64,000 nucleotides of DNA, from NCBI RefSeq assembly GCF_000023925.1, contig NC_013169.1:1798001-1862000 (forward strand). The letters run 5' to 3'. The position numbers were made by a program, and so were the translations under genes. Below the pieces are notes generated by a model. The model worked only from the letters and a program-made list of their open reading frames with translations. It was not told where the DNA came from and did no database searches. The DNA comes from Kytococcus sedentarius DSM 20547. GTDB lineage: Bacteria; Actinomycetota; Actinomycetes; Actinomycetales; Dermatophilaceae. How positions within the stretch are numbered: position 1 is the first letter of the stretch; every line of letters begins with the position of its first letter. Below are positions 38,423-46,757 of the stretch, in pieces.

Positions 38423-39100
38423 TCAGGCGAGTTGTAGGAGATCGCGGAGGTTGCCTCGACCATCTGGCGTGAGCCTGACCGCTCGGCCGTCTCCGATGCG
38501 GCTGATCCAGCGCTGCGCGAACAGGGCCGCGCAGAGGGAGACTCCCAGGGGCCCGGCCAGATGAGGACGTCGTTCCGTCGTATCCAGGCAGGGCTTGCCG
38601 CGATGCTCGGACAGATCGAGACGGTGACGTGCGGCCCACGCTGTGCCGGCGCCGGTGAGCCGCCAGTCCTCATCGAGATGACCGTGTGAGCGGAGGGCGT
38701 CAGTGAGGTGGAGGCCGAGACGCCCAGCGAGATGCTTGTAGCAGGTGCGCCCCTCGCGGAATCGCCTCGTCCGGTCGGACGCGCTCAGGCTCGGCGCCGT
38801 CGGGAGCGTGTGACCGCTGACGGCGGCGAGGCGTTCGAGGAGTTCCGCGATCTGATCACCGGCGAGGGTGACGTAGCGGTGCTTGCCCTGCCGGACGTCG
38901 ACGGTGATACCAGCCTCGGCAAGCCGGTACAGGTGCTCGGTCGCGGTAGAGCGCGCGATACCGCAGAGCGTCGCCAGCTCGCCCGGCGTCCAGGCGCGCC
39001 CGTCCATCAGCGCCGTGCACATCACCGCCCGTGACGGGTCGGCCAGCGCCGCCGCGACCGGCGCGATACTCGGCGCCGCTTCGGGGAAGGTCCGCTCCAT
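38423..39100 (-). CDS. ArsR-family transcriptional regulator
   Basis: 225 residues from ATG 39100 (ATG 39109 is possible). The winged-helix DNA-binding region is near the start: ALADPSRAVMCTALMDGR, ELATLCGIARSTATEHLYRLAEAG, GKHRYVTLAGDQIAELLE. The C-terminal half is longer than in a classical ArsR and has several cysteines (RTCYKH, KPCLD, SLCAAL), so it may sense a small molecule. Divergent from an MFS efflux gene with a palindrome between them; probably its repressor. Confidence 0.86.
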   Translation of the reverse strand: MERTFPEAAPSIAPVAAALADPSRAVMCTALMDGRAWTPGELATLCGIARSTATEHLYRLAEAGITVDVRQGKHRYVTLAGDQIAELLERLAAVSGHTLPTAPSLSASDRTRRFREGRTCYKHLAGRLGLHLTDALRSHGHLDEDWRLTGAGTAWAARHRLDLSEHRGKPCLDTTERRPHLAGPLGVSLCAALFAQRWISRIGDGRAVRLTPDGRGNLRDLLQLA

Positions 39101-39123
39101 GCCCCCCATTCTCCCGCCCGAAC

Positions 39124-39143
39124 GGTTCGGCGGCCACCGAACC
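39124..39143. promoter_or_regulatory. Candidate operator between the ArsR-like gene and the MFS gene
   Basis: GGTTCGG, 6 bases, CCGAACC form a perfect inverted repeat midway in the 92-bp divergent gap. A winged-helix repressor bound here could control both genes. Confidence 0.5.
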
Positions 39144-39192
39144 ATCCGCGTGGGAGCGTCGTAGCTGAACGCAGTACGACGAGAGGAAACCC

Positions 39193-40545
39193 ATGGGGCA
39201 ACGGGCAAGCAGTGCAGGGACATGGGTCGTCGTCGCCGGCTACTTCCTCGTGATGCTGGACACCACGATCGTGAATATCGCCCTGCCCCACCTCGGCACC
39301 GGTCTGTCAGTCTCACCGGGTGGCCTGGCGTGGATCATGGACGCGTACACGCTCGTGTTCGCCGCCCTGCTGCTGCCCGCCGGCAGCGCCTGCGACCAGT
39401 ACGGGGCGCGCCGCGTCTACCTGACCGGCATCGCCGTGTTCGCGCTCGCCTCGATCGCGTGCGCCCTGGCCCCGAACGCTGGCCTGCTCATCGCGTCCCG
39501 CGCGATCCAAGGTATCGGGGCGGCCGCGGTCGTACCGGCCACCCTCGCCCTGATCACCGAGCTCTTCACCGACCCCGCCGCACGAGCCACAGCGGTCGGA
39601 CTGTGGGGCGCGGCCGGCGGCGTGGCCGCGGCGGTCGGGCCGCTGCTCGGCGGCGTGCTCCTCGACGGAATCGGCTGGCGCGCCGCTTTCTGGGTCAACG
39701 TGCCCGTCGTCGTCGCCATAGCGATTGGCGCCCTCCGGTCTCTGCCCGCCCGTACCGCGAGACCGGGCCGGCTCGACGCGGCCGGTCAGATGCTGGCGAT
39801 CCTGGCGCTGGCCGGGTTGACGTTCGCGATCATCGACACCGGCGACCACGGCCTCACCGCCCGTGCGGCCGCCGGGTTCGCTGTCGCGGTCCTGGCTGCA
39901 GTCGGGTTCGTGTGGCACGAGCGCCGCAGCCGGACGCCGATGCTGCCACTGTCGATCTTCTCCGCGCCCGGATTCTCCACGGCGACGGTGGTCGGGTTCG
40001 TGCTGAACTTCAGCTTCTTCGGGCAACTGCTCGCACTCACCCTGTACATCCAGGACACCCGTGGCCTCGCACCCGCGATCGCGGGGCTCGTCATGGCCCC
40101 GCAAGCACTCGGCGCGATCATCGGCGCCCCGCTCGGCGGCCGCATCACCGCCGCACACACCCCACAGCGGGCGATGCTCACCGGCCTCGCGATCGGCACG
40201 GCAGGATTCGCGAGTCTGATGATCTTCGACACCTCTACCCCTTACCCGGTGGTGGCGATCCTGACATTCGTCGCAGGGCTGGGAATGGCGATCGCGATGC
40301 CCGCGGCGACCAGCGCCGCGGTCTCCGCCGCCCCGGACACCCTGACGGGGATCGCCGGAAGCGTGATCAACGCCGCCAGACAGACCGGCAGCGTCGTCGG
40401 CGTCGCCGTGCTCGGCAGCCTCGCAACCGGGTTCGGCAACATCACCGGCTTCCGAGCCGCAGCCCTCGGAGCGGCGATCGCCTTCGCTCTCGGCCTCGCT
40501 CTCGTCCTCTGGAACGCCGTGAACAAGCAGTCGCTCTATTCCTGA
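39193..40545 (+). CDS. MFS multidrug transporter (DHA2, EmrB/QacA type)
   Basis: 450 residues with about 14 membrane helices. Motif D1-like LDTTIVNIALPHL lies in the first helix, motif A-like GSACDQYGARRVYLTG after the second, and motif C-like GAAGGVAAAVGPLLGGVL in the fifth. Proton-driven drug export is the known activity of the family; the substrate is unknown. Ribosome binding site GAGAGG. Paired with a divergent ArsR-like regulator in an accessory block. Confidence 0.92.
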   Translation: MGQRASSAGTWVVVAGYFLVMLDTTIVNIALPHLGTGLSVSPGGLAWIMDAYTLVFAALLLPAGSACDQYGARRVYLTGIAVFALASIACALAPNAGLLIASRAIQGIGAAAVVPATLALITELFTDPAARATAVGLWGAAGGVAAAVGPLLGGVLLDGIGWRAAFWVNVPVVVAIAIGALRSLPARTARPGRLDAAGQMLAILALAGLTFAIIDTGDHGLTARAAAGFAVAVLAAVGFVWHERRSRTPMLPLSIFSAPGFSTATVVGFVLNFSFFGQLLALTLYIQDTRGLAPAIAGLVMAPQALGAIIGAPLGGRITAAHTPQRAMLTGLAIGTAGFASLMIFDTSTPYPVVAILTFVAGLGMAIAMPAATSAAVSAAPDTLTGIAGSVINAARQTGSVVGVAVLGSLATGFGNITGFRAAALGAAIAFALGLALVLWNAVNKQSLYS

Positions 40546-40607
40546 AGGCGGAACCCTGCCTCGGTGTAGCGGCAGCGTCGGTTACGGCGTCGGCTCACCT
40601 GGTGGGT

Positions 40608-40748
40608 ATGACGGTCTCGATGCGGGTGATGTCGGCTGGCGACGGGTATGAGTATCTCCTGCGCACCGTCGCCGCCGGTGACGGCGATCGTTCCCTGTCG
40701 ACTCCGCTGACGAGGTACTACTCGGAGGAGGGCACGCCGTCGGGCCGG
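40608..40748 (+). pseudogene. Truncated MobF (TrwC-like) relaxase, first 47 codons
   Basis: The frame from ATG 40608 reads MTVSMRVMSAGDGYEYLL, then RTVAAGDGDRSLSTPLTRYY and SEEGTPSGR. This is the conserved N-terminus of actinobacterial TrwC/MobF relaxases, which nick oriT in conjugative transfer. After 47 codons the sequence meets the complement of the miaB stop codon (40749), so the other roughly 1000 or more codons are gone. It is evidence that the neighbouring DNA came from a conjugative plasmid or integrative element. Confidence 0.85.
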
Positions 40749-42281
40749 TCAGTCCACGGCGCAGGGCGCCACCGCGACGTCGGGCTTCGGGGGCTGGCCG
40801 ACCTGCGGCATCCCGAGGCCCACGGCCGGCTTCTTGGCCGGCATGCCCTGGGCGCGCTCCCAGGCGTCGCCCCCGGCGGTGCGGCGCACGGAGAAGGTGC
40901 CGCCGGTGACCGCGGAGTCGGCGATGAGGTTGTGCGGCGCGCCGTAGGTGACCTCCACGGTGACCATGTCGCCCGGGCGGGGGCGCTCCGCATCGGGCAG
41001 GTCGGCCGGGAGGGCGAAGTGGACCAGACGGTTGTCGTCGGCGCGGCCGGACATGCGGTGGGTCTCGGCGTCCTTGCGTCCCTCACCGGGGGCGACGAGC
41101 ACCTCGACGGTGCGCCCCTCCTGCGTGCGATTCTCCTCCCAGGAGATGCGCTCCTGCAGCTCGATGAGGCGGTCGAAGCGGTCCTGGACGACGGCCTTGG
41201 GGACCTGGTCGGCCATCTCCGCGGCGGGGGTGCCGGGGCGGATGGAGTACTGGAAGGTGAACGCGCTGGAGAAGCGGCTGGCCTCCACCACACGGAGGGT
41301 CTCGGCGAAGTCCTCCTCGGTCTCGCCGGGGAAGCCGACGATGAGGTCCGTGGTGATCGCGGCGTGCGGGATCTGCTCGCGCACGCGGTCGAGGATGCCG
41401 AGGAACTTCTTGGAGCGGTAGCTGCGGCGCATGTCCTTGAGCACCTTGTCCGAGCCGGCCTGCAGCGGCATGTGGAGGCTCGGCATGACATTGGGCGTCT
41501 CGGCCATGGCGTCGATCACGTCATCGGTGAAGGCCGCCGGGTGCGGGCTGGTGAAGCGGACGCGCTCCAGGCCCTCGATCTCACCGCAGGCGCGCAGGAG
41601 CTTGCTGAACGCCTGCCGGTCGCCGAACTCGACGCCGTAGGTGTTGACGTTCTGGCCCAGGAGCGTGATCTCCACGACGCCCTGCTCCACCAGCGCGCGC
41701 ACCTCAGCCAGGATGTCGCCGGGGCGGCGGTCCTTCTCCTTGCCGCGCAACGCCGGGACGATGCAGAAGGTGCAGGTGTTGTTGCAGCCGACGGAGATGG
41801 AGACCCAGCCGGAGTACGCGGAGTCGCGCCGCGTGGGCAGCGTGGAGGGGAAGGTCTCCAACGCCTCGAGGATCTCGACCTGCGCCTCCTGGTTGTGGCG
41901 GGCGCGCTCCAGCAGCACCGGCAGGGAGCCGATGTTGTGGGTGCCGAAGACCACGTCCACCCACGGGGCCCTGGCCACGATGGTGTCGCGATCCTTCTGC
42001 GCCAGGCAGCCCCCGACGGCGATCTGCAGGTCGGGGTTCTCCCGCTTGGCCTGCCGCAGCTGACCGAGGTTGCCGTAGAGCTTGTTGGCGGCGTTCTCGC
42101 GCACCGCGCAGGTGTTGAACACCACGACGTCGGCGACCTCGGGGCGTTCGGCGGGCTCGACCGCATCGAGGTCCGTGTAGCCCGCGCCTTCCAGCAGCCC
42201 GGAGAGGCGCTCGGAGTCGTGGACGTTCATCTGGCACCCGTGGGTGCGGACGTCATAGGTCTTGGGGGTGGCGGTGCTCAT
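40749..42281 (-). CDS. miaB: tRNA-2-methylthio-N6-dimethylallyladenosine synthase
   Basis: 510 residues from ATG 42281. Radical-SAM methylthiotransferase that adds a methylthio group to i6A37 of tRNA. The N-terminal domain has [22 protein letters not shown] and GGCLAQKD, giving the three cysteines of the auxiliary cluster. The radical-SAM motif is CNNTCTFC. The TRAM domain lies near 385-455. The C-terminus has a tail of about 45 residues ([14 protein letters not shown]...), and its stop codon is the junction with foreign DNA; whether the original tail was altered cannot be told here. Confidence 0.96.
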   Translation of the reverse strand: MSTATPKTYDVRTHGCQMNVHDSERLSGLLEGAGYTDLDAVEPAERPEVADVVVFNTCAVRENAANKLYGNLGQLRQAKRENPDLQIAVGGCLAQKDRDTIVARAPWVDVVFGTHNIGSLPVLLERARHNQEAQVEILEALETFPSTLPTRRDSAYSGWVSISVGCNNTCTFCIVPALRGKEKDRRPGDILAEVRALVEQGVVEITLLGQNVNTYGVEFGDRQAFSKLLRACGEIEGLERVRFTSPHPAAFTDDVIDAMAETPNVMPSLHMPLQAGSDKVLKDMRRSYRSKKFLGILDRVREQIPHAAITTDLIVGFPGETEEDFAETLRVVEASRFSSAFTFQYSIRPGTPAAEMADQVPKAVVQDRFDRLIELQERISWEENRTQEGRTVEVLVAPGEGRKDAETHRMSGRADDNRLVHFALPADLPDAERPRPGDMVTVEVTYGAPHNLIADSAVTGGTFSVRRTAGGDAWERAQGMPAKKPAVGLGMPQVGQPPKPDVAVAPCAVD

Positions 42282-42357
42282 CGTGCCCACCAGAATACGG
42301 GGCGCCGCCAAATCGACCGGCGCCGCGGTCGGCGCAGGCAGGTGCCACGATGGACCC

Positions 42358-42741
42358 ATGAGCGACGTCATCAAGATCAATGCCATCACCGTGCCCGCTG
42401 ACTCGGGCGACGAGCTGGCCCGCCGCTTCGCCGCCCGTGCCGGCGCGGTGGACGGCCAGCCGGGTTTCAAGGGCTTCGAGCTGCTGCGCCCCACCGACGG
42501 GCGGACCACCTGGCTGGTGGTGACCCGCTGGGAGGACGAGGCGTCCTTCGAGGCGTGGACCTCCGGGCAGGAGTTCCAGCGCACCCACGGTGGCCAGGGC
42601 AAGGACAGCGTGAGCGGTGACGGCCACGGCGGCGGCCACGGCCACGCTGGCGGTGAGGCTGCCGGTGAGCAGCGCCAGAAGCCGGTGGGCATGAGCGCCG
42701 AGCTGTGGTCCTACGACGTCGCCGGCGGCTCGCAGGGCTGA
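42358..42741 (+). CDS. mhuD: MhuD/IsdG-type heme-degrading monooxygenase
   Basis: 127 residues, antibiotic-biosynthesis-monooxygenase fold. The first 85 residues closely follow the mycobacterial MhuD pattern: [14 protein letters not shown] (with the key Asn), [26 protein letters not shown] and [12 protein letters not shown]. The heme-ligand His is expected near FQRTHGG. Between this and the last beta strand (SAELWSYDV) lies a Gly/His-rich insertion of about 25 residues ([13 protein letters not shown]). The family opens heme and releases iron. It is divergent from miaB. Confidence 0.8.
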   Translation: MSDVIKINAITVPADSGDELARRFAARAGAVDGQPGFKGFELLRPTDGRTTWLVVTRWEDEASFEAWTSGQEFQRTHGGQGKDSVSGDGHGGGHGHAGGEAAGEQRQKPVGMSAELWSYDVAGGSQG

Positions 42742-42762
42742 CGCGGCCGCCCGGAGGACACG

Positions 42763-42839
42763 GAGCGGTGAAACACCCCCTCAGCGGGAGGTTCACCACT
42801 CCCTGGCGACATTGTGGGAAAACTCCCGCCCGCCCGCAC
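42763..42839. repeat. 49-bp-type intergenic repeat, third locus
   Basis: A partial unit end (GTGAAACACCCCCTCAGC) is followed by a full unit from 42786: GGGAGGTTCACCACTCC, then ATTGTGGGAAAACTCCCGCC. It matches the units at 3240 and 4577. The only start codon found for the next gene (GTG 42814) lies inside this repeat. Confidence 0.7.
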
Positions 42840-43653
42840 GGGAACCGCCCCCGAGCTGCCTGCCGCCGACTGCACGGACGCCGGGCGCGAGCTCGCCGGC
42901 GAGGAGGCCTACCTCGAGCGGCCCGAGCCGGCGCGCTTCGTGGCCGAGGGCGGCTTCACCCGCTCCCTCGAGCGCTTCCACACCGAGTTCTGCCGCACCA
43001 CAAACCCCGCGCAGGCCGAGCGCACCGTGGCCAAGCACAGCACCGCCCTGTGGCGCGATGCGGTGAAGCGCGCCCAGGGCAAGGGGCCGGTGAGGGGGAC
43101 GCTGAGCGCCGGCGACGACCGCCCCCTCTACTGGACCCGGCTGGCCATGGCCGCCACGCTGCGGCAGTGGGGCCCGCAGTTCGCTCTCTCCGAGGCGGAC
43201 CGGCAGGGCCTCATCGACGACCTCGACCGCATCTCCCGCCGGCAGGTGGACGCCTTCGCCACCACCAGCCAGGGACGGCCCGGGCAGTTCGACCTCGAGG
43301 CAGTCAACGGTGCCTGGCGCGGGGGCTTCACGCCGCCCGAGCCGGTCACCACCGACTGCCCGGCCCCGGCCAACCCGGGAACCGTCCGCGAGGACGGGCC
43401 CACGCCGGGGTCCCAGGCCCGCGCCGGCGGTGGGGGCGACTACCTCTCGAACGAGATCGCCTACCGTGCCACGTTGCTGCGCGACGCGTTGGGTCTGGGG
43501 GCGCCCGGCGGGCACATCCACACCCCGGTGCTGGAGGGCCTCGATGCCGAGAACCCGGCCGAGCTGACCAACCCCACCTTCGAGGCGAACCGCGAAGCGA
43601 TCACGGCGCAGGTGCAGGCCCTCGTGACCGAAGTGGGCCGCTCGGTGCAGTGA
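42814..43653 (+). CDS. Pyroglutamyl-peptidase-like protein, apparently shortened
   Basis: 279 residues from GTG 42814, the only start available after the in-frame stop at 42769. The C-terminal segment GGGGDYLSNEIAYRATLLRD and GGHIHTPVL resembles the end of pyroglutamyl peptidase (C15), where a catalytic Cys precedes Asn and a His follows about 25 residues later; here the Cys position holds Ser. From memory, streptomycete relatives carry a GFDPF-type segment between SRRQ and TTSQGRPG that is absent here. No signal peptide is seen, and the start lies in a repeat. Probably a degraded or inactive member. Family call is moderate. Confidence 0.5.
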   Translation: MGKLPPARTGTAPELPAADCTDAGRELAGEEAYLERPEPARFVAEGGFTRSLERFHTEFCRTTNPAQAERTVAKHSTALWRDAVKRAQGKGPVRGTLSAGDDRPLYWTRLAMAATLRQWGPQFALSEADRQGLIDDLDRISRRQVDAFATTSQGRPGQFDLEAVNGAWRGGFTPPEPVTTDCPAPANPGTVREDGPTPGSQARAGGGGDYLSNEIAYRATLLRDALGLGAPGGHIHTPVLEGLDAENPAELTNPTFEANREAITAQVQALVTEVGRSVQ

Positions 43654-43680
43654 CTCAGGGCGTCCGGTCCGCGCAGTGAC

Positions 43681-44394
43681 TCAGTCGCGGCGGTGCTCGG
43701 GGTCCTGGTCCAGCGCCTCCCGGATGACCGAGTAGGCCAGCTCCCCGGAGTACCCCTTGCGGGCGAGCATGCCGGCCAGCCGACGGGTCTTCACCTGCCG
43801 GTCCAGGCCGGACATGGTGCGCAGCTTCTTGGCCACCAGCTCCTCGGCGCGGGCCCGCTCGCCTTCGGCGGTGACCTCTGCATCCAGGGCCACCTCGGCC
43901 GTCTGTTCGTCCACGCCCTTCTTGCGCAGCTCGTGCGCCAGCCCGCGCCGGGCCAGACCGCGGCCCTGCTGCTGCGAACGCACGAGCATGTGGGCGTAGG
44001 CCTCGTCGTCGACCAGGCCGACCGCCTCCATGCGGTCCAGCACCTCGGCGGCCACGTCGGGGTCGCAGTTCCGCTGGAGGAGCTTGTCCTCGAGCTGCTT
44101 GCGACTGCGCGGCGCCGCCGTCAGCTGCCGCAGCACGATCGCGCGAGCGACCTCGTACGGGTCCGCCTCGGACTCCTGCGCGGCGGGGTCCTCCGGGGGC
44201 GGGGTCGTCGAGCGCCCGCGCACCGATCCGCCGACAACCACCCCGTCGTCGCCGGCGGAACCGCCTTCCCCCGCCGCGATCCGGCGCAGCTCCTCCATGT
44301 CCACGCCCTCCGCCCCGGAGTGCCCTCGGGCACGGGCCGAACCCCGACGCGGGGTCGACGCATCGGGGTTCGGTGTCATGGGTCCGTCACTCAT
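43681..44394 (-). CDS. recX: Regulatory protein RecX
   Basis: 237 residues. The first 85 residues are a low-complexity acidic/Gly-rich extension. The RecX core follows: ARAIVLRQLTAAPRSRKQLEDKL, RMEAVGLVDDEAYA and ARRGLAHELRKKGV, three-helix repeats. RecX binds RecA filaments and limits their growth. It lies 57 bases downstream of recA on the same strand, the usual arrangement. Confidence 0.94.
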   Translation of the reverse strand: MSDGPMTPNPDASTPRRGSARARGHSGAEGVDMEELRRIAAGEGGSAGDDGVVVGGSVRGRSTTPPPEDPAAQESEADPYEVARAIVLRQLTAAPRSRKQLEDKLLQRNCDPDVAAEVLDRMEAVGLVDDEAYAHMLVRSQQQGRGLARRGLAHELRKKGVDEQTAEVALDAEVTAEGERARAEELVAKKLRTMSGLDRQVKTRRLAGMLARKGYSGELAYSVIREALDQDPEHRRD

Positions 44395-44451
44395 CGGCAG
44401 CAGCCGACGGGCGGAGGGTGCGCTCGGCAGAGCGCTGCTGAGGGGTCACGG

Positions 44452-45555
44452 TCAGAAGGTGACCTCGACCTCGTCTGCCGCCGGGGCGTCCCGCAGGGCC
44501 GCGGCTTCGGCGTCGACGTCGTCCACGGGGGCGTTCGGGTCGACCCCGATGCCGAGCTTCGCCTTGATCTTGCGGTCGAGCTCCTCGGTGAGGTCGGGGT
44601 TGTCCTTAAGGAACTGGCGGGCGTTCTCCTTGCCCTGCCCCAGCTGGTCTCCCTCGTAGGTGTACCAGGCACCCGACTTGCGGATGAAGCCGTGCTCCAC
44701 CCCCATGTCGATGATTCCGCCCTCGCGGGAGATGCCCTGGCCGTAGAGGATGTCGAACTCGGCCTGCTTGAACGGCGGGGACACCTTGTTCTTGACGATC
44801 TTGGCACGGGTGCGGTTGCCCACCGCGTCGGTCCCGTCCTTCAGCGTCTCGATGCGGCGCACGTCGATGCGCACGGAGGCGTAGAACTTCAACGCCTTTC
44901 CACCGGTGGTCGTCTCCGGGGAGCCGAACATCACACCGATCTTCTCGCGCAGCTGGTTGATGAAGATGGCCGTGGTGCCGGTGTTGCTCAGGGCGCCGGT
45001 GATCTTGCGCAGCGCCTGGCTCATGAGCCGGGCCTGCAGACCCACGTGGGAGTCACCCATCTCACCCTCGATCTCCGCACGGGGCACCAGCGCCGCCACA
45101 GAGTCGATGACGATGATGTCCAGCGCGCCGGAGCGGATCAGCATGTCCGCGATCTCCAGCGCCTGCTCACCGGTGTCCGGCTGCGAGACCAGCAGGTTGT
45201 CGACGTCGACGCCCAGCTTCTTGGCGTACTCCGGGTCCAGCGCGTGCTCGGCGTCGATGAAGGCCGCGATCCCGCCGGCCTTCTGGGCGTTCGCCACGGC
45301 GTGCAGGGCCACGGTCGTCTTACCGGAGGACTCCGGGCCGTACACCTCGATGACACGGCCCCGCGGCAGACCGCCCAGACCCAGTGCCACGTCCAGGGCG
45401 ATGGACCCGGTCGGGATCGTGGCGATCGGCGGACGGGTGTCGTCGCCCAGACGCATCACCGCGCCCTTGCCGTGCTGCTTCTCGATCTGGGACATCACCG
45501 CATCGAGCGACCTCGTACGCTCCGCGTTCGGGTCCGCGTTGTTCTTGCCGGCCAT
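44452..45555 (-). CDS. recA: Recombinase A
   Basis: 367 residues from ATG 45555. ATP-binding motif GPESSGKTT (near 68), Walker [15 protein letters not shown], and the DNA-binding loops ([36 protein letters not shown]) are all intact. RecA forms the filament for homologous recombination and triggers LexA self-cleavage. A LexA box lies 208 bases upstream of the start. recX follows. Confidence 0.99.
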   Translation of the reverse strand: MAGKNNADPNAERTRSLDAVMSQIEKQHGKGAVMRLGDDTRPPIATIPTGSIALDVALGLGGLPRGRVIEVYGPESSGKTTVALHAVANAQKAGGIAAFIDAEHALDPEYAKKLGVDVDNLLVSQPDTGEQALEIADMLIRSGALDIIVIDSVAALVPRAEIEGEMGDSHVGLQARLMSQALRKITGALSNTGTTAIFINQLREKIGVMFGSPETTTGGKALKFYASVRIDVRRIETLKDGTDAVGNRTRAKIVKNKVSPPFKQAEFDILYGQGISREGGIIDMGVEHGFIRKSGAWYTYEGDQLGQGKENARQFLKDNPDLTEELDRKIKAKLGIGVDPNAPVDDVDAEAAALRDAPAADEVEVTF

Positions 45556-45763
45556 GCTCACCACTTCCTTCTCACATCGGGTCGGGCGCGCCCACCTTCG
45601 ACGCAGTACCTCCCACAAGCCCGTGTGGTTGATCCCCGCACGGCACTTCCGGGTCTGCATCAGACGCTAGGTCCCCCCACCGACAACCTCCGGGGACACG
45701 GGTCCACGGTGTGGACGAGCGCCCCCAGCCCGTCGTGGGCGAGGTGACCTGTGAGTAGCGTAC

Positions 45764-45777
45764 AGAACAACTGTTCG
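45764..45777 (-). promoter_or_regulatory. LexA (SOS) box of recA
   Basis: GAACAACTGTTC (45765-45776), flanked as AGAACAACTGTTCG, matches the Gram-positive/actinobacterial LexA operator GAAC-N4-GTTC. It lies 208 bases upstream of recA, between recA and the DUF3046 gene, on a gap that holds no other gene. Confidence 0.8.
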
Positions 45778-45808
45778 CACCGCCACCGACGACTGTTCGG
45801 CGTGTCGC

Positions 45809-46078
45809 TCAGCGCAACGAGCCTCCGGCACGGCCGCCCGCACCGCCCCCGGCTCCCGGCCGCCGTCCCTGGTCACGGCCCAGCTGCCGCTCCGGGGGGA
45901 CGTCGAAGTCCTCACACAGCGCCCGCCAGATGTCGCGCGGCGGCACGTCCTGCGCCAGCGCGGCATCCACCGTCAGGTCCCCGGGAATGGACGAGAGCAC
46001 GTGGTTCCCCGTGATGTGGGCCGTCATTCCGGCGCCGAACTCGTCGGTCATGAGCTCCCTCAATTGGCTGATTCGCAT
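45809..46078 (-). CDS. DUF3046 protein
   Basis: 89 residues. The core MRISQLRELMTDEFGAGMTA, then LTVDAALAQDVPPRDIW and ALCEDFDVPPERQLG, is the DUF3046 family, a small actinobacterial protein usually encoded next to recA. Function is unknown. The last 25 residues are a Gly/Arg-rich tail. Confidence 0.88.
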   Translation of the reverse strand: MRISQLRELMTDEFGAGMTAHITGNHVLSSIPGDLTVDAALAQDVPPRDIWRALCEDFDVPPERQLGRDQGRRPGAGGGAGGRAGGSLR

Positions 46079-46209
46079 GGATGAAGTCTCACATTCGGGC
46101 GGGTCCGGAGCGAAACGGTCGCGCCGGGAGCAGGATTGTGCTTGGCTCGGTAGTGAAAGGGACATCGGCAGATCGCCACCGTCCCGAGACGACGCAAGGA
46201 GAATTCACC

Positions 46210-46674
46210 ATGCGTAGCACTCGTTCCATCGCTCTGGCCATCGCGCTGGCCGCCACCCCCGTCGCCGCCGTGACCGCCCCCGCCGCTATGGCGTCGGAGA
46301 CGTCTTCGGCCTCTGAGAGCACCACCACCTCCTCCGAGTCCACCGAGAACAACGAGGACGACGGCTTCGACTTCCCGTGGGGCCTGCTGGGTCTGCTGGG
46401 TCTGGCCGGTCTGCTGGGCGGCCGCAAGAAGGAGCAGCCGGAGGTGGGTCACACCCCCCGTGACCGCACGACCGACACCTACCGCGCCAACGACACCCAC
46501 CGCACCGACCCGACCCGTCGTGACGATGACGACGTGCGCGTCGTGGACGCCAACAACAACCGCGTCGGCGGCACCGACACGCGCCGCGACGGCATCGTCG
46601 GCAGGGCCGACGACCGCTTCGGTGACGGCGACGGCCGTCTCGACGGCGACGACCTGCCGGGCACGCGCCGCTGA
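46210..46674 (+). CDS. Small secreted or membrane protein with a WGxxGxxG-type helix
   Basis: 154 residues. A signal peptide (about 1-28), a Ser/Thr/Glu-rich stretch, a glycine-rich hydrophobic helix PWGLLGLLGLAGLLGG followed by RKKE, and a long Arg/Asp-rich hydrophilic tail with NNNRVGG and DGDGRLDGDD. The helix resembles the WGxxGxxG/CTERM class of small bacterial proteins with unknown roles. It stands alone with its own ribosome binding site (AAGGAG) and a strong terminator. Confidence 0.7.
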   Translation: MRSTRSIALAIALAATPVAAVTAPAAMASETSSASESTTTSSESTENNEDDGFDFPWGLLGLLGLAGLLGGRKKEQPEVGHTPRDRTTDTYRANDTHRTDPTRRDDDDVRVVDANNNRVGGTDTRRDGIVGRADDRFGDGDGRLDGDDLPGTRR

Positions 46675-46698
46675 ACGCAGCGCTGACCGCACGCTGAG

Positions 46699-46732
46699 AA
46701 GGGGCCGGGTGGAGCGATCCACCCGGCCCCTT
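46699..46732. terminator. Bidirectional terminator
   Basis: A perfect 14-bp stem (AAGGGGCCGGGTGG with its complement) with a 6-base loop lies between the small secreted protein gene and the convergent AEC permease gene. It has T residues on both sides. Confidence 0.88.
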
Positions 46733-46757
46733 CCGTGTGTCCTCGATGGGGTGAGCC

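Larger units (their letters stand above)
32640..40748. mobile_element. Accessory block (element remnant) inside the miaB-miaA cluster
   Basis: ABC transporter plus two-component system, IS256, ArsR/MFS pair and a relaxase stub lie between SMP-30/ppdK/miaA and miaB/recX/recA, which otherwise form a common actinobacterial neighbourhood. The right edge is sharp at 40748/40749; the left edge is only approximate. I saw no integrase and no matching direct repeats at the edges. Confidence 0.5.
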
